From: an uncultured Ruminococcus sp. | GTDB lineage: Bacteria > Bacillota > Clostridia > Oscillospirales > CAG-272 | Reading direction: 5' to 3' | NCBI GenBank assembly: GCA_900551005.1 | Contig: URUL01000004.1 | Span: forward strand, 1 to 46,011 | Length of the DNA stretch: 46,011 nt | In this document: positions 15,106 to 23,168 of the stretch, piece by piece | Layout of the letters: each line of letters opens with the position of its first letter | Numbering within the stretch: position 1 is the first letter of the stretch | Translations under genes and position numbers: made by a program | Notes under the pieces: generated by a model | Told to the model about the DNA's origin: nothing | The model's input: the letters and a program-made list of their open reading frames with translations, nothing else | Database searches by the model: none

Positions 15106-16224
15106 TCAGCCGTTTGCCGCCTTGACTATAAGCAGTACAACGACAAGAGCGACTAAAGCACATATTGCGGAAAAGACGCTCACCTTGAAAATAAATCGGG
15201 ATTTCTGTGTCTGCAGGAAAGGAAGCTTCTTCAGCCATTCATCGATTTTTGCAGTAAAATCGCTTTCCTGCTTTGACTCCTCGTATTCACCGCCGAATTG
15301 TGCATCGTTTTCTTCCGTGTATGCTTCTTCCTCATCGCCGCTATCCAGCGTGATGGAAAATGTGCCCATATTCACGGTATCGTCGGCATCGTAATTTTCG
15401 GCATCGACAAGAGCAAATTTCTTCTCAAAGACGGAAAGTCTCGCATAATCGTCATCTGTCTGTTCCAAATAGACCTTGGCACATTCGACAACAGGCGTAT
15501 CCGCATCCTTTTCCGCGATATCTCTTGCCTGAGCATAGAGATCGCTCGCCGTATTTATATTTTCCATCAGCTTTTCGCATCCGGCTTTTACAGCTTTCTT
15601 TTCCTCAGGCGTCATAAGACCGTTGCCGCCTGTTGCGACGATTTTCTCAAGCTCGGGAAGATACATTTTGCGCTTATAGTTTGCTATGAGCACATACGCA
15701 AAAGCATATCCGATCTTCGCCGCCTTCTGATAGAAGGTCAGAGCCTTTTTCATATCCTTTTCGGCGCCTATTCTGCCGTCCTCATAGATAGAGCCTATGC
15801 AGGTATAGGCATAGCCCTTTACATTAGTATCGTCCTTCGGGCTTGCTATTATCTTGGTGCAGTATTCTATGGCTTTCGTCTCGTCCTTTTCAAAGCCGCA
15901 TTCGCCGTTTTTATAGTTGTGCGCTATCTTCTGCAGACAACGTATCGAACCTGCTTTCTCTCCCTCGAGAAGCAGAGCCTTTGCCTTTTCTTCATCCTGC
16001 GGAGCGCCGCCCTTGCCCTTTGCATAGTAATCGGCAAGACGCGCTATGGCTTCAACATTGCCGGAAGTACAAGCCTGCATTGCATATGTATATGCTTTCA
16101 CTTCATCGCGCTGGGGAACGCCGCCGGTTCCTTTATGATATCTGTCGCTCAGTTCGAGCAAAGCATCGGGATTCGACTCTACAGCCGCCGCGAGCAATTC
16201 CTCAAAATTCATATCCTTAAACAT
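15106..16224 (-). CDS. Sel1/TPR-repeat protein with C-terminal membrane anchor
   Basis: 372 residues from ATG 16222-16224, which has AAGAGG upstream; the GTG 18 nt earlier has none. Residues 15-200 contain about five Sel1-type repeats (for example ALLELSDRYHKGTGGVPQRD, then AIARLADYYAKGKGGAPQDE), which form protein-interaction superhelices. An acidic region follows. Residues 346-368 are one hydrophobic span (VSVFSAICALVALVVVLLIV) with almost nothing after it, so the protein is tail-anchored with its repeats in the cytoplasm. Role unknown; it is a single-gene unit with its own promoter and terminator. Confidence 0.85.
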   Translation of the reverse strand: MFKDMNFEELLAAAVESNPDALLELSDRYHKGTGGVPQRDEVKAYTYAMQACTSGNVEAIARLADYYAKGKGGAPQDEEKAKALLLEGEKAGSIRCLQKIAHNYKNGECGFEKDETKAIEYCTKIIASPKDDTNVKGYAYTCIGSIYEDGRIGAEKDMKKALTFYQKAAKIGYAFAYVLIANYKRKMYLPELEKIVATGGNGLMTPEEKKAVKAGCEKLMENINTASDLYAQARDIAEKDADTPVVECAKVYLEQTDDDYARLSVFEKKFALVDAENYDADDTVNMGTFSITLDSGDEEEAYTEENDAQFGGEYEESKQESDFTAKIDEWLKKLPFLQTQKSRFIFKVSVFSAICALVALVVVLLIVKAANG

Positions 16225-16256
16225 AAGATGCCTCTTCTTCACTTTTTATTAAAAAT

Positions 16257-16285
16257 AGTGTATCATAAACGCTCTATTTTGTCAA
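16257..16285 (-). promoter_or_regulatory. Promoter of the Sel1-repeat gene
   Basis: On the minus strand TTGACA (16280-16285), a 17-nt spacer and TACACT (16257-16262), 33 nt upstream of the start codon. Confidence 0.8.
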
Positions 16286-16332
16286 TATGCTTAAATATTT
16301 TTTAAAATAATATTGATATACGGCGATTTCTG

Positions 16333-17460
16333 TCATACGAGCTTCAGTAGCAGCATAAAGCCGGTCAGGACTATGAGAAAGCCGAAGTTGAAAGCCGAAA
16401 AGAGCTTTAAATAATATCCGCCTTTTCCGGGATTATTCCGGCAGTATTCCCTGAAGGTGATAAGACTTGCAAGCGATGCAATCAGCGTTCCTACTCCGCC
16501 TATATTCACACCGACGAGCAGGTCGGCATAATTATCCGTGAACTGAGAAAGAAGTATCGCCGACGGCACATTGCTGATACACTGACAAGAGAGCACCGAG
16601 AAAAGCAATGTGCTCTTTTCCATCAGCGAGGAAAAAAATAAACGAACTGCCTCTATGCGAGCCATATTTCCCGAGAAAATGAAAAAGAAAACAAATGTGA
16701 AAAGCAGCGGATAATCAACCGCGAGCAGAGCTTTTCTGTCGGCAAAAAGAAGCACTGACGGAATCACTATAAGCCCTACCAAGTACGGTATCCCGCGGAA
16801 AACGATGGCTATGGCGAGTACAAAAAGGCAGAGATAGAGTGCAGTCCTTGCAGGAGGCAATTTCGCCTCGTCATGAGAGATACCGAGCGGCTCGGGCTTC
16901 ACAAAAACAATACAGCATATCGTTATGAGAAGCACCGCCAAGGCAAAGGGCGGCGCCATAACAGAGATAAATTCGCCGTTTTGAATATTGAATTTCGTAT
17001 AGAGATAGAGATTCTGCGGATTTCCAAACGGCGTCAGCATGCCGCCGAGATTTGCGGCTATATTCTGCATGATAAAGGTAAACGCCATATATTTCGTCTT
17101 GCCTGTTGTCGTCAGAACAAAATATCCGAGCGGCAGGAATGTCAGCAGTGCCATATCGTTTGCTATCAGCATAGAGCCGATGAAGGTGATATACACAAGC
17201 GCCAGTATGCTCATGCGGGTATTTCGGAATATCCGCACGATCCTCTTTGCGAGAATGTAGAAAAATCTGATATTTTTCAGTGCGCAGACAACGGCAAGCA
17301 CGCAAAAAAGGCATGTCAGAGTTTTGAAATCAAAATATCCGAGATATTCTTTATCTACAGGTACCATAAAGCTTGTTATGACAGCCGCTGCGAGAGCAAC
17401 TGTCATAACAACATTCTTCTTTATAAAAAGTCGTATTTTACCAAATAATGCAATCAACAT
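16333..17460 (-). CDS. SLC13/ArsB-superfamily anion permease
   Basis: 375 residues with about ten or eleven hydrophobic spans and no soluble domain. The repeated loop pattern typical of the ion-transporter (IT) superfamily is visible: IANDMALLTFLPLGYF around residue 105, then NIAANLGGMLTPFGNPQNLY around 135-155, and a second half-repeat CISNVPSAILLSQF. GNPQN is characteristic of this group. Related proteins move citrate, dicarboxylates, arsenite or Na+/H+; the substrate here cannot be told. It lies 42 nt after the esterase gene, third in the guaB run. Confidence 0.82.
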   Translation of the reverse strand: MLIALFGKIRLFIKKNVVMTVALAAAVITSFMVPVDKEYLGYFDFKTLTCLFCVLAVVCALKNIRFFYILAKRIVRIFRNTRMSILALVYITFIGSMLIANDMALLTFLPLGYFVLTTTGKTKYMAFTFIMQNIAANLGGMLTPFGNPQNLYLYTKFNIQNGEFISVMAPPFALAVLLITICCIVFVKPEPLGISHDEAKLPPARTALYLCLFVLAIAIVFRGIPYLVGLIVIPSVLLFADRKALLAVDYPLLFTFVFFFIFSGNMARIEAVRLFFSSLMEKSTLLFSVLSCQCISNVPSAILLSQFTDNYADLLVGVNIGGVGTLIASLASLITFREYCRNNPGKGGYYLKLFSAFNFGFLIVLTGFMLLLKLV

Positions 17461-17502
17461 ATATTTCTTCAGACGTAAAACGTCATCTTCCTGCGCTATC
17501 GA

Positions 17503-18252
17503 TTATTTCTTCTGTGAGAAGAGCCAGTCCATCAGTCCCTCCGTCTTGTATGCGGGAACCCATGAATCATGACCTACGCCGGGGAAATATGTAGCCTTCA
17601 TCTTCGTTCCTCCGGCAGCGGCTATGGCCTCTTCCATATCCTTGGTACCCTGTGCCGGGACGGTGCCGTCTGCTTCTCCGTGAAAAGCCCATATGCCGAT
17701 GTCAACGAGCTTGTCCGCCATATCGGGTATGCCGGATCCGCAAACGGGAACGGCTGCCGCAAATACCTCGGGACGGCGCGTTATCAGCTCCCACGTGCCG
17801 TATCCGCCCATGGAAATGCCGGCGGCATATACGCGGGAAAGGTCCACCTTACCGCAGGAAAGAAACTTATCGAGAAGCTCCATTGCCGCCGCCATGCCCA
17901 CCGTCGGTTTTTCCGCAAGCGGACGCGAGCCCGTATTCCACTTATGATTGACGGGAACCCATTCGAGCTCCGTGTCGCAAGGGCACTGCGGAGCCACGAT
18001 GATACAATCGTCACGCTCGAGCGTCATATCTATGAGCTTGTTTTCCTTATGAAGTACCCTTATCTGGAGCTCGTTATCCGTGCCGCATTCACCGTGTCCG
18101 TGCAGGAAAAAGAGCATCGGATATTTTTCTTCGCTTTTTGCATTATAAGAAGAGGGATAATAATATCTGTAGGGCATGGCAAAGACTCGGCCCGTTTCCT
18201 TATCCGTATATTCATATACGGCTCTTCCCATTATATCTACATTAACAGCCAT
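17503..18252 (-). CDS. Dienelactone hydrolase/prolyl-oligopeptidase-type esterase
   Basis: 249 residues from the ATG at 18252 (GGAGG nine bases upstream); longer frames up to 18312 would abut guaB without a ribosome site. Alpha/beta-hydrolase features are clear: oxyanion segment FFLHGHGECG (48-57), nucleophile Ser147 in AGISMGGYG, Asp195 in HGEADGTVP and His228 in GVGHDSW. The short compact form resembles putative feruloyl/acetyl-xylan esterases and secreted carboxylesterases of gut Firmicutes, but there is no signal peptide here. Cytoplasmic ester hydrolysis is inferred; substrate unknown. Lies between guaB and a permease in one leftward run. Confidence 0.85.
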   Translation of the reverse strand: MAVNVDIMGRAVYEYTDKETGRVFAMPYRYYYPSSYNAKSEEKYPMLFFLHGHGECGTDNELQIRVLHKENKLIDMTLERDDCIIVAPQCPCDTELEWVPVNHKWNTGSRPLAEKPTVGMAAAMELLDKFLSCGKVDLSRVYAAGISMGGYGTWELITRRPEVFAAAVPVCGSGIPDMADKLVDIGIWAFHGEADGTVPAQGTKDMEEAIAAAGGTKMKATYFPGVGHDSWVPAYKTEGLMDWLFSQKK

Positions 18253-18311
18253 TTGCATTTTCCTCCGAAGCGCCATGTGCGCTTTATCTTTATAATTATG
18301 TCGGGCACCCA

Positions 18312-19778
18312 TCAGCCGTTGGAGCTGTAGTTGGGCGCTTCCTTTGTAATATTTATGTCATGAGGATGCGATTCACGCAGTCCCGCACCGGTGATACGGA
18401 TAAATCGTCCGTTCTTCTTCAGATCCTCAATATTTGCACAGCCGCAATAGCCGAAACCGGAACGCATACCGCCTACAAGCTGATAAACCGTATCGGCAAG
18501 CGGACCCTTGTAAGGAACTCTTCCCTCTACGCCTTCGGGAACGAGCTTCTTCGTATTCGTCTGGAAATACCTGTCCTTCGAGCCCTTCTCCATAGCGGCG
18601 AGAGAACCCATGCCGCGATAGACCTTGAAACGTCTGCCCTGATAAATTTCGCTGTCGCCGGGGCTTTCCTCACAGCCGGCAAAAAGCGAGCCTATCATTA
18701 TGGCATCTGCACCGGCGGCTATCGCCTTTACGAGGTCGCCGCTGTATTTTATACCGCCGTCCGCTATAACGGGGATATCATATTCCGCTGCAACCTGCGC
18801 CACATCGTATATCGCCGTAACCTGCGGAACACCTATGCCCGCGATGATTCGTGTCGTGCAGATGGAACCGGGTCCTATACCTACCTTAACAGCATCCGCA
18901 CCGGCTTCTATCAGGTCGCGTGCTGCCTCTGCCGTCGCGATATTGCCCGCGATGAGCTGGCAATCCGGAAAAGCCGCCTTCACCTTGCGAACGCTCTGCA
19001 TTATGCCGGCAGAATGACCGTGTGCCGAATCGAGAACAAGCACATCAGCACCTGCGGCGAGGAGAGCGCCTGCGCGGTCGAGAATATCGGCGGTAACGCC
19101 TATCGCCGCGCCGCAGAGAAGTCTGCCTCTGTCATCCTTTGCGGAATTAGGATAGCGTGAAGCCTTCTGAATATCCTTTATCGTGATCAGTCCGCAGAGA
19201 TTGCCGCTTTCATCAACAAGGGGCAACTTCTCTATCTTATGCTCGCAGAGAATTTTGCTTGCTTCTTCATGCGTCGTTCCTACGGGTGCCGTGACAAGAT
19301 TCTCCTTCGTCATGACATCGCCTATCTTCATATTCATATCCGTCAGGAAACGCATATCGCGGTTCGTGATGATTCCGACAAGCTTCTTGCCGTCCTCGCA
19401 TACGGGAACGCCCGATATCTTATATTTGTGCATGAGAGCTTCCGCCTCATAAACAAAATTATCGGGTGAAAGATAAAAGGGATTTGTGATAACGCCGTTT
19501 TCACTGCGCTTTACCTTTTCAACCTCATCCGCCTGCATTTCTATCGTCATATTCTTATGGATGATACCGATTCCGCCCTCGCGCGCTATAGCTATGGCAA
19601 GGCCCGACTCCGTAACGGTATCCATAGCAGCAGACATGATGGGCGTATTGAGTCTTATCTTTTTGGTCAGTCTCGTAGAAAGCTCTACCTGATTCGGCAG
19701 AACATCGCTTTTTGCCGGAATAAGCAGGACATCATCAAAGGTAAGTCCTTCTTTTCCGAACTTTTCATTCTCTACCAT
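18312..19778 (-). CDS. guaB: IMP dehydrogenase
   Basis: 488 residues from ATG 19776-19778 (GGGAGA upstream), the standard length. It oxidises IMP to XMP with NAD, the committed step to GMP. Residues 1-94 and 210-480 form the TIM barrel with LTFDDVLLIPAKSDV, the catalytic Cys307 in GIGPGSICTTR and the flap MGSLAAMEKGS. Two CBS domains occupy about 95-208. The K-YEGVEGRVPYKG-like segment near the end is normal. It is first in a leftward run with an esterase and a permease, and has a consensus promoter 36 nt upstream. Confidence 0.97.
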   Translation of the reverse strand: MVENEKFGKEGLTFDDVLLIPAKSDVLPNQVELSTRLTKKIRLNTPIMSAAMDTVTESGLAIAIAREGGIGIIHKNMTIEMQADEVEKVKRSENGVITNPFYLSPDNFVYEAEALMHKYKISGVPVCEDGKKLVGIITNRDMRFLTDMNMKIGDVMTKENLVTAPVGTTHEEASKILCEHKIEKLPLVDESGNLCGLITIKDIQKASRYPNSAKDDRGRLLCGAAIGVTADILDRAGALLAAGADVLVLDSAHGHSAGIMQSVRKVKAAFPDCQLIAGNIATAEAARDLIEAGADAVKVGIGPGSICTTRIIAGIGVPQVTAIYDVAQVAAEYDIPVIADGGIKYSGDLVKAIAAGADAIMIGSLFAGCEESPGDSEIYQGRRFKVYRGMGSLAAMEKGSKDRYFQTNTKKLVPEGVEGRVPYKGPLADTVYQLVGGMRSGFGYCGCANIEDLKKNGRFIRITGAGLRESHPHDINITKEAPNYSSNG

Positions 19779-19813
19779 ATCACACATTTCTCCCATAATA
19801 ATAATTTTCCATT

Positions 19814-19842
19814 ATTATACATAAAAAGAATCCCGCTGTCAA
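19814..19842 (-). promoter_or_regulatory. guaB promoter
   Basis: Minus strand TTGACA (19837-19842), 17-nt spacer, TATAAT (19814-19819). Full consensus. No PurR-box-like or riboswitch structure is evident in the 36-nt leader. Confidence 0.88.
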
Positions 19843-19988
19843 CCGATTAAAGATAAAAAAAGCAAATCCGCATTGCGCCTTTTTGTGTTTTGATATTCAA
19901 ATATTACGAGAAAACGCGAGATTTACTGAGAAAATCAAAGATATAGGGCATCTAAATTGAATTTTTAAACTTTTTTTCAAAAAAGGTA

Positions 19989-20017
19989 TTGACAAAGGCA
20001 TGGGTATATGCTATAAT
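19989..20017 (+). promoter_or_regulatory. rplM-rpsI promoter
   Basis: TTGACA (19989-19994) and TATAAT (20012-20017), spacer 17. The roughly 60-nt leader contains GGGC...GCCC (20035-20049), which may be an L13 autoregulatory structure; that is not certain. Confidence 0.88.
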
Positions 20018-20081
20018 CCTATCGTTGCGAAAAAGGGCGTACTATGCCCTATCAAAGAAAAATTCATCGGAGGAACAAAAG

Positions 20082-20513
20082 ATGTCCACTTTCATGGCTA
20101 AAAAAGAAACTCTGGAACGTAAATGGTACGTCATCGACGCCGCAGGCAAGCCCCTCGGCAAACCAGCCGTTGCCGCTGCCAACATTCTCAGAGGCAAGCA
20201 TCGCCCCGAATTCACACCTCATGTGGATTGCGGCGAATTCGTTATCATAATCAATGCTTCAAAGGCTGTTCTCACAGGCAAGAAGCTCACTCAGAAGTAC
20301 TATCGCCGCCACTCCGGCTATATCGGCGGTCTCAAGGAAGTCCAGTACAAGACTCTCATGGCTACAAAGCCTGAGCTTGCCATGACTCTTGCAGTCAAGG
20401 GTATGCTTCCCCACAACACGATTGGCGATACCAGCATCACACGTCTTAAGGTTTACGCCGGCAGCGAGCACGGTCAGGCAGCTCAGAAGCCCGTTCCTTA
20501 CACGGTCGACTAA
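20082..20513 (+). CDS. rplM: 50S ribosomal protein L13
   Basis: 143 residues from ATG 20082 (GGAGG upstream). L13 is an early 23S-binding protein of the large subunit. MSTFMAKKETLERKWYVIDA at the start, PLGKPAVAAANILRGKH and VIIINASKAVLTGKKL are standard; MLPHNTIGD is the conserved C-terminal loop. The longer open frame to 19989 covers the promoter and is rejected. Cotranscribed with rpsI, 20 nt downstream. Confidence 0.97.
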   Translation: MSTFMAKKETLERKWYVIDAAGKPLGKPAVAAANILRGKHRPEFTPHVDCGEFVIIINASKAVLTGKKLTQKYYRRHSGYIGGLKEVQYKTLMATKPELAMTLAVKGMLPHNTIGDTSITRLKVYAGSEHGQAAQKPVPYTVD

Positions 20514-20533
20514 GAATAAGGAGGAGCAAGATT

Positions 20534-20935
20534 ATGTACACAAGCGCTAAACCCTACTTCTACGGCACAGGCAGAAGAAAGAAATCCGTTGCCCGCGTTC
20601 GCCTCTATGCAGGTACAGGCAATATTACAGTAAACGGCAGAGATGTTGACGATTACTTCGGTCTTGAAACTCTCAAGCTCATCATCAACCAGCCTTTCGG
20701 CGTTACTTCCACAGAAGGCAAGTTCGATGTGGTATGCACAGCTAAGGGCGGCGGTATCTCCGGTCAGGCAGGTGCTATTCGTCACGGCATAGCAAGAGCT
20801 CTTCTTCAGGCTGACGAAACATACAGACCCATGCTCAAGAAAGCAGGCTTCCTCACTCGTGACCCGAGAATGAAGGAAAGAAAGAAATACGGTCTCAAGG
20901 CAGCCCGTCGTGCAAGCCAGTTCTCCAAGAGATAA
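20534..20935 (+). CDS. rpsI: 30S ribosomal protein S9
   Basis: 133 residues; AAGGAGG lies upstream of ATG 20534. It contains YFYGTGRRKKSVARVRL, GGGISGQAGAIRHGIARAL and the basic tail ending SQFSKR that reaches the decoding centre and P-site tRNA. Standard rplM-rpsI pairing, closed by a terminator 26 nt later. Confidence 0.97.
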   Translation: MYTSAKPYFYGTGRRKKSVARVRLYAGTGNITVNGRDVDDYFGLETLKLIINQPFGVTSTEGKFDVVCTAKGGGISGQAGAIRHGIARALLQADETYRPMLKKAGFLTRDPRMKERKKYGLKAARRASQFSKR

Positions 20936-20960
20936 TTACTCTTACAAAGAGAATATCAAA

Positions 20961-20994
20961 AGCCCCGAAATCATTATGCTTTTCGGGCTTTTGT
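20961..20994 (+). terminator. rpsI terminator
   Basis: AGCCCCGAAA (20961-20970) pairs with TTTTCGGGCT (about 20980-20989), followed by TTTTG. Confidence 0.8.
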
Positions 20995-20995
20995 A

Positions 20996-21024
20996 TTGCA
21001 TTATTGACCGACATGTGATACAAT
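20996..21024 (+). promoter_or_regulatory. Probable promoter of the GH127 gene
   Basis: TTGCAT (20996-21001), 17-nt spacer, TACAAT (21019-21024), overlapping the end of the rpsI terminator. Confidence 0.6.
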
Positions 21025-21064
21025 GTAAAAAATACAAATACCATATTCAAAAGGAGAAAAGCAT

Positions 21065-22891
21065 ATGGAAACTGCCGTCATCCCTCACGGTTGGCTTCTC
21101 GAATTTTTAAAAACACAGAAATCAGGCCTTACGGGACACATGGAAAAAGCAGGCTATCCTTTTAATGAGATATATTGGGGTGCAAAAGAATATCCCGCGT
21201 TTAAAGGCATCTTCTGGTGGCCCTTCGAGCAAACGGCGTATCACATTGACGGCATGACCAGAACGGCAATTTTACTACAGGATGAAGAACTGCTGAAAAA
21301 AGCGGAAAATATTATTTATTCCGTCATCGAAAATCCCGATGAAGACGGCTATCTCGGTCCGAAAGAGCTCAAAGAAGTCACCGATGACTATACCAGATGG
21401 TCTCATGTTGTTTTTTTTCGTGCTTGTCTTGCACTTTATGAATATAATCATGATGAAAATATCATAAATGCCATGACACGTCACTATATCGGCTATCCCT
21501 GCGATTACAGCCGGATCCGAAACGTATACAATGTAGAAATCATGCTGGAGCTTTACCGATATAACGGTGTCAAAGAGCTATTGGATATGGCAGTCGATGC
21601 CTATGAAAAAGGTCACGACAATGTTATCACGGCAACTCTCGGAAAGATTTCCGAAAAAGCACATATCCATGGCGTAACCTATCATGAATATGCCAAGCTC
21701 GGAGCACTCCTTTACCGAGAAACGGGAAATAAAAGATATCTCAAAGACAGTATCCGTGCTTATGAGAAGATAAAGAAAAAATATATGCTTCCCGGCGGAT
21801 GCAATTCGTCTTCGGAATATATGCTAAACGATCGCTATAATGAGGTATATGAGCTTTGCGATATCTCGGATATGACTTGGTCGCTCCACTATCTTGCGGA
21901 AATTACCGACGACATATCTTATTCCGATATGATCGAAACCTGTATCTTTAATGCAGGTATCGGCTCTGTCACAGAAGATTTTCGCGCACTGCAATATTTC
22001 TCATGTGCCAATCAGCTGATTTTCAATGAAGCTTCATCTCATTGCCGCTTCGATATAGGCGGAAAATCCATGACATATGCGCCCATGCCGTTTACCGCCT
22101 GCTGCCCGGGCAATATGAACCGTTTTATGCCGAATTATATTTTGAGTCTTTGGTCAAAAGAAGATGATGTCATAACCGCTCGTATGTACGGCCCGTCTTC
22201 CTTTGAAGGGGATATCGACGGACATCGCTTTTCCGTTGAGGAAAAGACGACATATCCTTTTGATCTCTCGGCAGAATTTGTTATCCGGACGGAAACTTCG
22301 TTTACGTTGCGTTTACGTATTCCCGCATGGTGTACGAATTTCTCGGTGAGCGGTGCAAGCTATACCACGGATAATCATTTTGCCGTAATAAAAATTACGG
22401 CAAACACGACGATTTCCGTCACCATGGATGCTGATATCCTGCAAAAAGAAAATCATGGCGGTGTTTACTTTACAAGGGGACCTCTCGTATATACACTCGG
22501 CATGAAGGGAAACCGCGAAACATATGGGGATCCCGATTTTCCGATCTACCGTATCGAACCCGATAAGAAGTGGAATTATGCCATTGCCGGCGGCACTCCT
22601 GTCTATACAAAAGGCACGGAGACGGTTTGGAATGTGAAAAGCGATCTCCCGTCTGTTACGGTAAAAGCAAGAGAAATAAAAAATTGGAAAATTTCCGTCA
22701 AGAAGAAGATTAAATGCATCAACTGTAAGTATGAAAACATCGAAAAAGTCGGCAAATGGAGATTGACGCCGACGCTTCCTCGCAAAGACAGATGCGTGCT
22801 TGACGAAGCGGAGACTTCCATCAAGCTCGTTCCCTACGGTGCCGCAAAAGTACGCATGACTGTTTTGCCGAAAGCAGATGAAAAAAAATAA
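21065..22891 (+). CDS. GH127-type beta-L-arabinofuranosidase (DUF1680 family)
   Basis: 608 residues; AAGGAG lies upstream of ATG 21065. GH127 enzymes release beta-L-arabinofuranose from plant glycans with a zinc-bound cysteine nucleophile. The (alpha/alpha)6-barrel N-terminal part runs to about 350. The metal set known from HypBA1 (Glu-x-Cys and Cys-Cys) is matched here by Glu263-Leu-Cys265 in VYELCD and Cys346-Cys347 in MPFTACCPGN. A beta-sandwich tail with RIPAWC follows. No signal peptide, so it probably acts on imported oligosaccharides. A DUF6472-like gene follows by 33 nt in the same transcript. Confidence 0.85.
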   Translation: METAVIPHGWLLEFLKTQKSGLTGHMEKAGYPFNEIYWGAKEYPAFKGIFWWPFEQTAYHIDGMTRTAILLQDEELLKKAENIIYSVIENPDEDGYLGPKELKEVTDDYTRWSHVVFFRACLALYEYNHDENIINAMTRHYIGYPCDYSRIRNVYNVEIMLELYRYNGVKELLDMAVDAYEKGHDNVITATLGKISEKAHIHGVTYHEYAKLGALLYRETGNKRYLKDSIRAYEKIKKKYMLPGGCNSSSEYMLNDRYNEVYELCDISDMTWSLHYLAEITDDISYSDMIETCIFNAGIGSVTEDFRALQYFSCANQLIFNEASSHCRFDIGGKSMTYAPMPFTACCPGNMNRFMPNYILSLWSKEDDVITARMYGPSSFEGDIDGHRFSVEEKTTYPFDLSAEFVIRTETSFTLRLRIPAWCTNFSVSGASYTTDNHFAVIKITANTTISVTMDADILQKENHGGVYFTRGPLVYTLGMKGNRETYGDPDFPIYRIEPDKKWNYAIAGGTPVYTKGTETVWNVKSDLPSVTVKAREIKNWKISVKKKIKCINCKYENIEKVGKWRLTPTLPRKDRCVLDEAETSIKLVPYGAAKVRMTVLPKADEKK

Positions 22892-22924
22892 AGTCAATGG
22901 TAATTCAATATTTCAGGTGATAAA

Positions 22925-23131
22925 ATGGAAACAAAAAAGAAAGAAATACGATCCTTTCCGCACAACTGCGAAACGTGCGAATTTTTTGATTGGGATGAGG
23001 ACATCGGAGATTATATCTGCCAAGCTGAAATCGATGAGGACGATGTGTATCGCATGCGCGAAAACCCGCAGGCACGCTGCCCTTTCTATAAATTTTACGA
23101 TGAGTACAAAAGCGTGCAAAAGCAAAACTGA
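22925..23131 (+). CDS. Small cysteine-motif protein, DUF6472-like
   Basis: 68 residues, Asp/Glu-rich, with CETCEFFDWDEDIGDYIC giving C-x2-C...C and then CPFYKFYDEYK supplying a fourth Cys. The layout suggests a small zinc site. It resembles the DUF6472 family of Clostridia, function unknown. The start is preceded by CAGGTGA. It lies in the GH127 transcript before a strong terminator. Confidence 0.75.
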   Translation: METKKKEIRSFPHNCETCEFFDWDEDIGDYICQAEIDEDDVYRMRENPQARCPFYKFYDEYKSVQKQN

Positions 23132-23135
23132 TGAA

Positions 23136-23165
23136 AAAGCCAACCGCAAAATTACGGTTGGCTTT
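23136..23165. terminator. Bidirectional terminator between convergent genes
   Basis: An 11-bp perfect stem, AAAGCCAACCG (23136-23146) with CGGTTGGCTTT (23155-23165), serving the DUF6472-like gene and the leftward GH28-like gene. Confidence 0.85.
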
Positions 23166-23168
23166 CGT

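Noticed and set aside
14366..15394. 342-aa open frame on the plus strand
   Set aside because: Cys/Arg/Ser-rich shadow antisense to two pseudogene fragments and to the Sel1-repeat gene; no ribosome site and no family resemblance.
15298..16305. 335-aa open frame antisense to the Sel1-repeat gene
   Set aside because: The minus strand has clear Sel1 repeats, promoter, ribosome site and terminator. The plus frame is hydrophobic noise from the complement.
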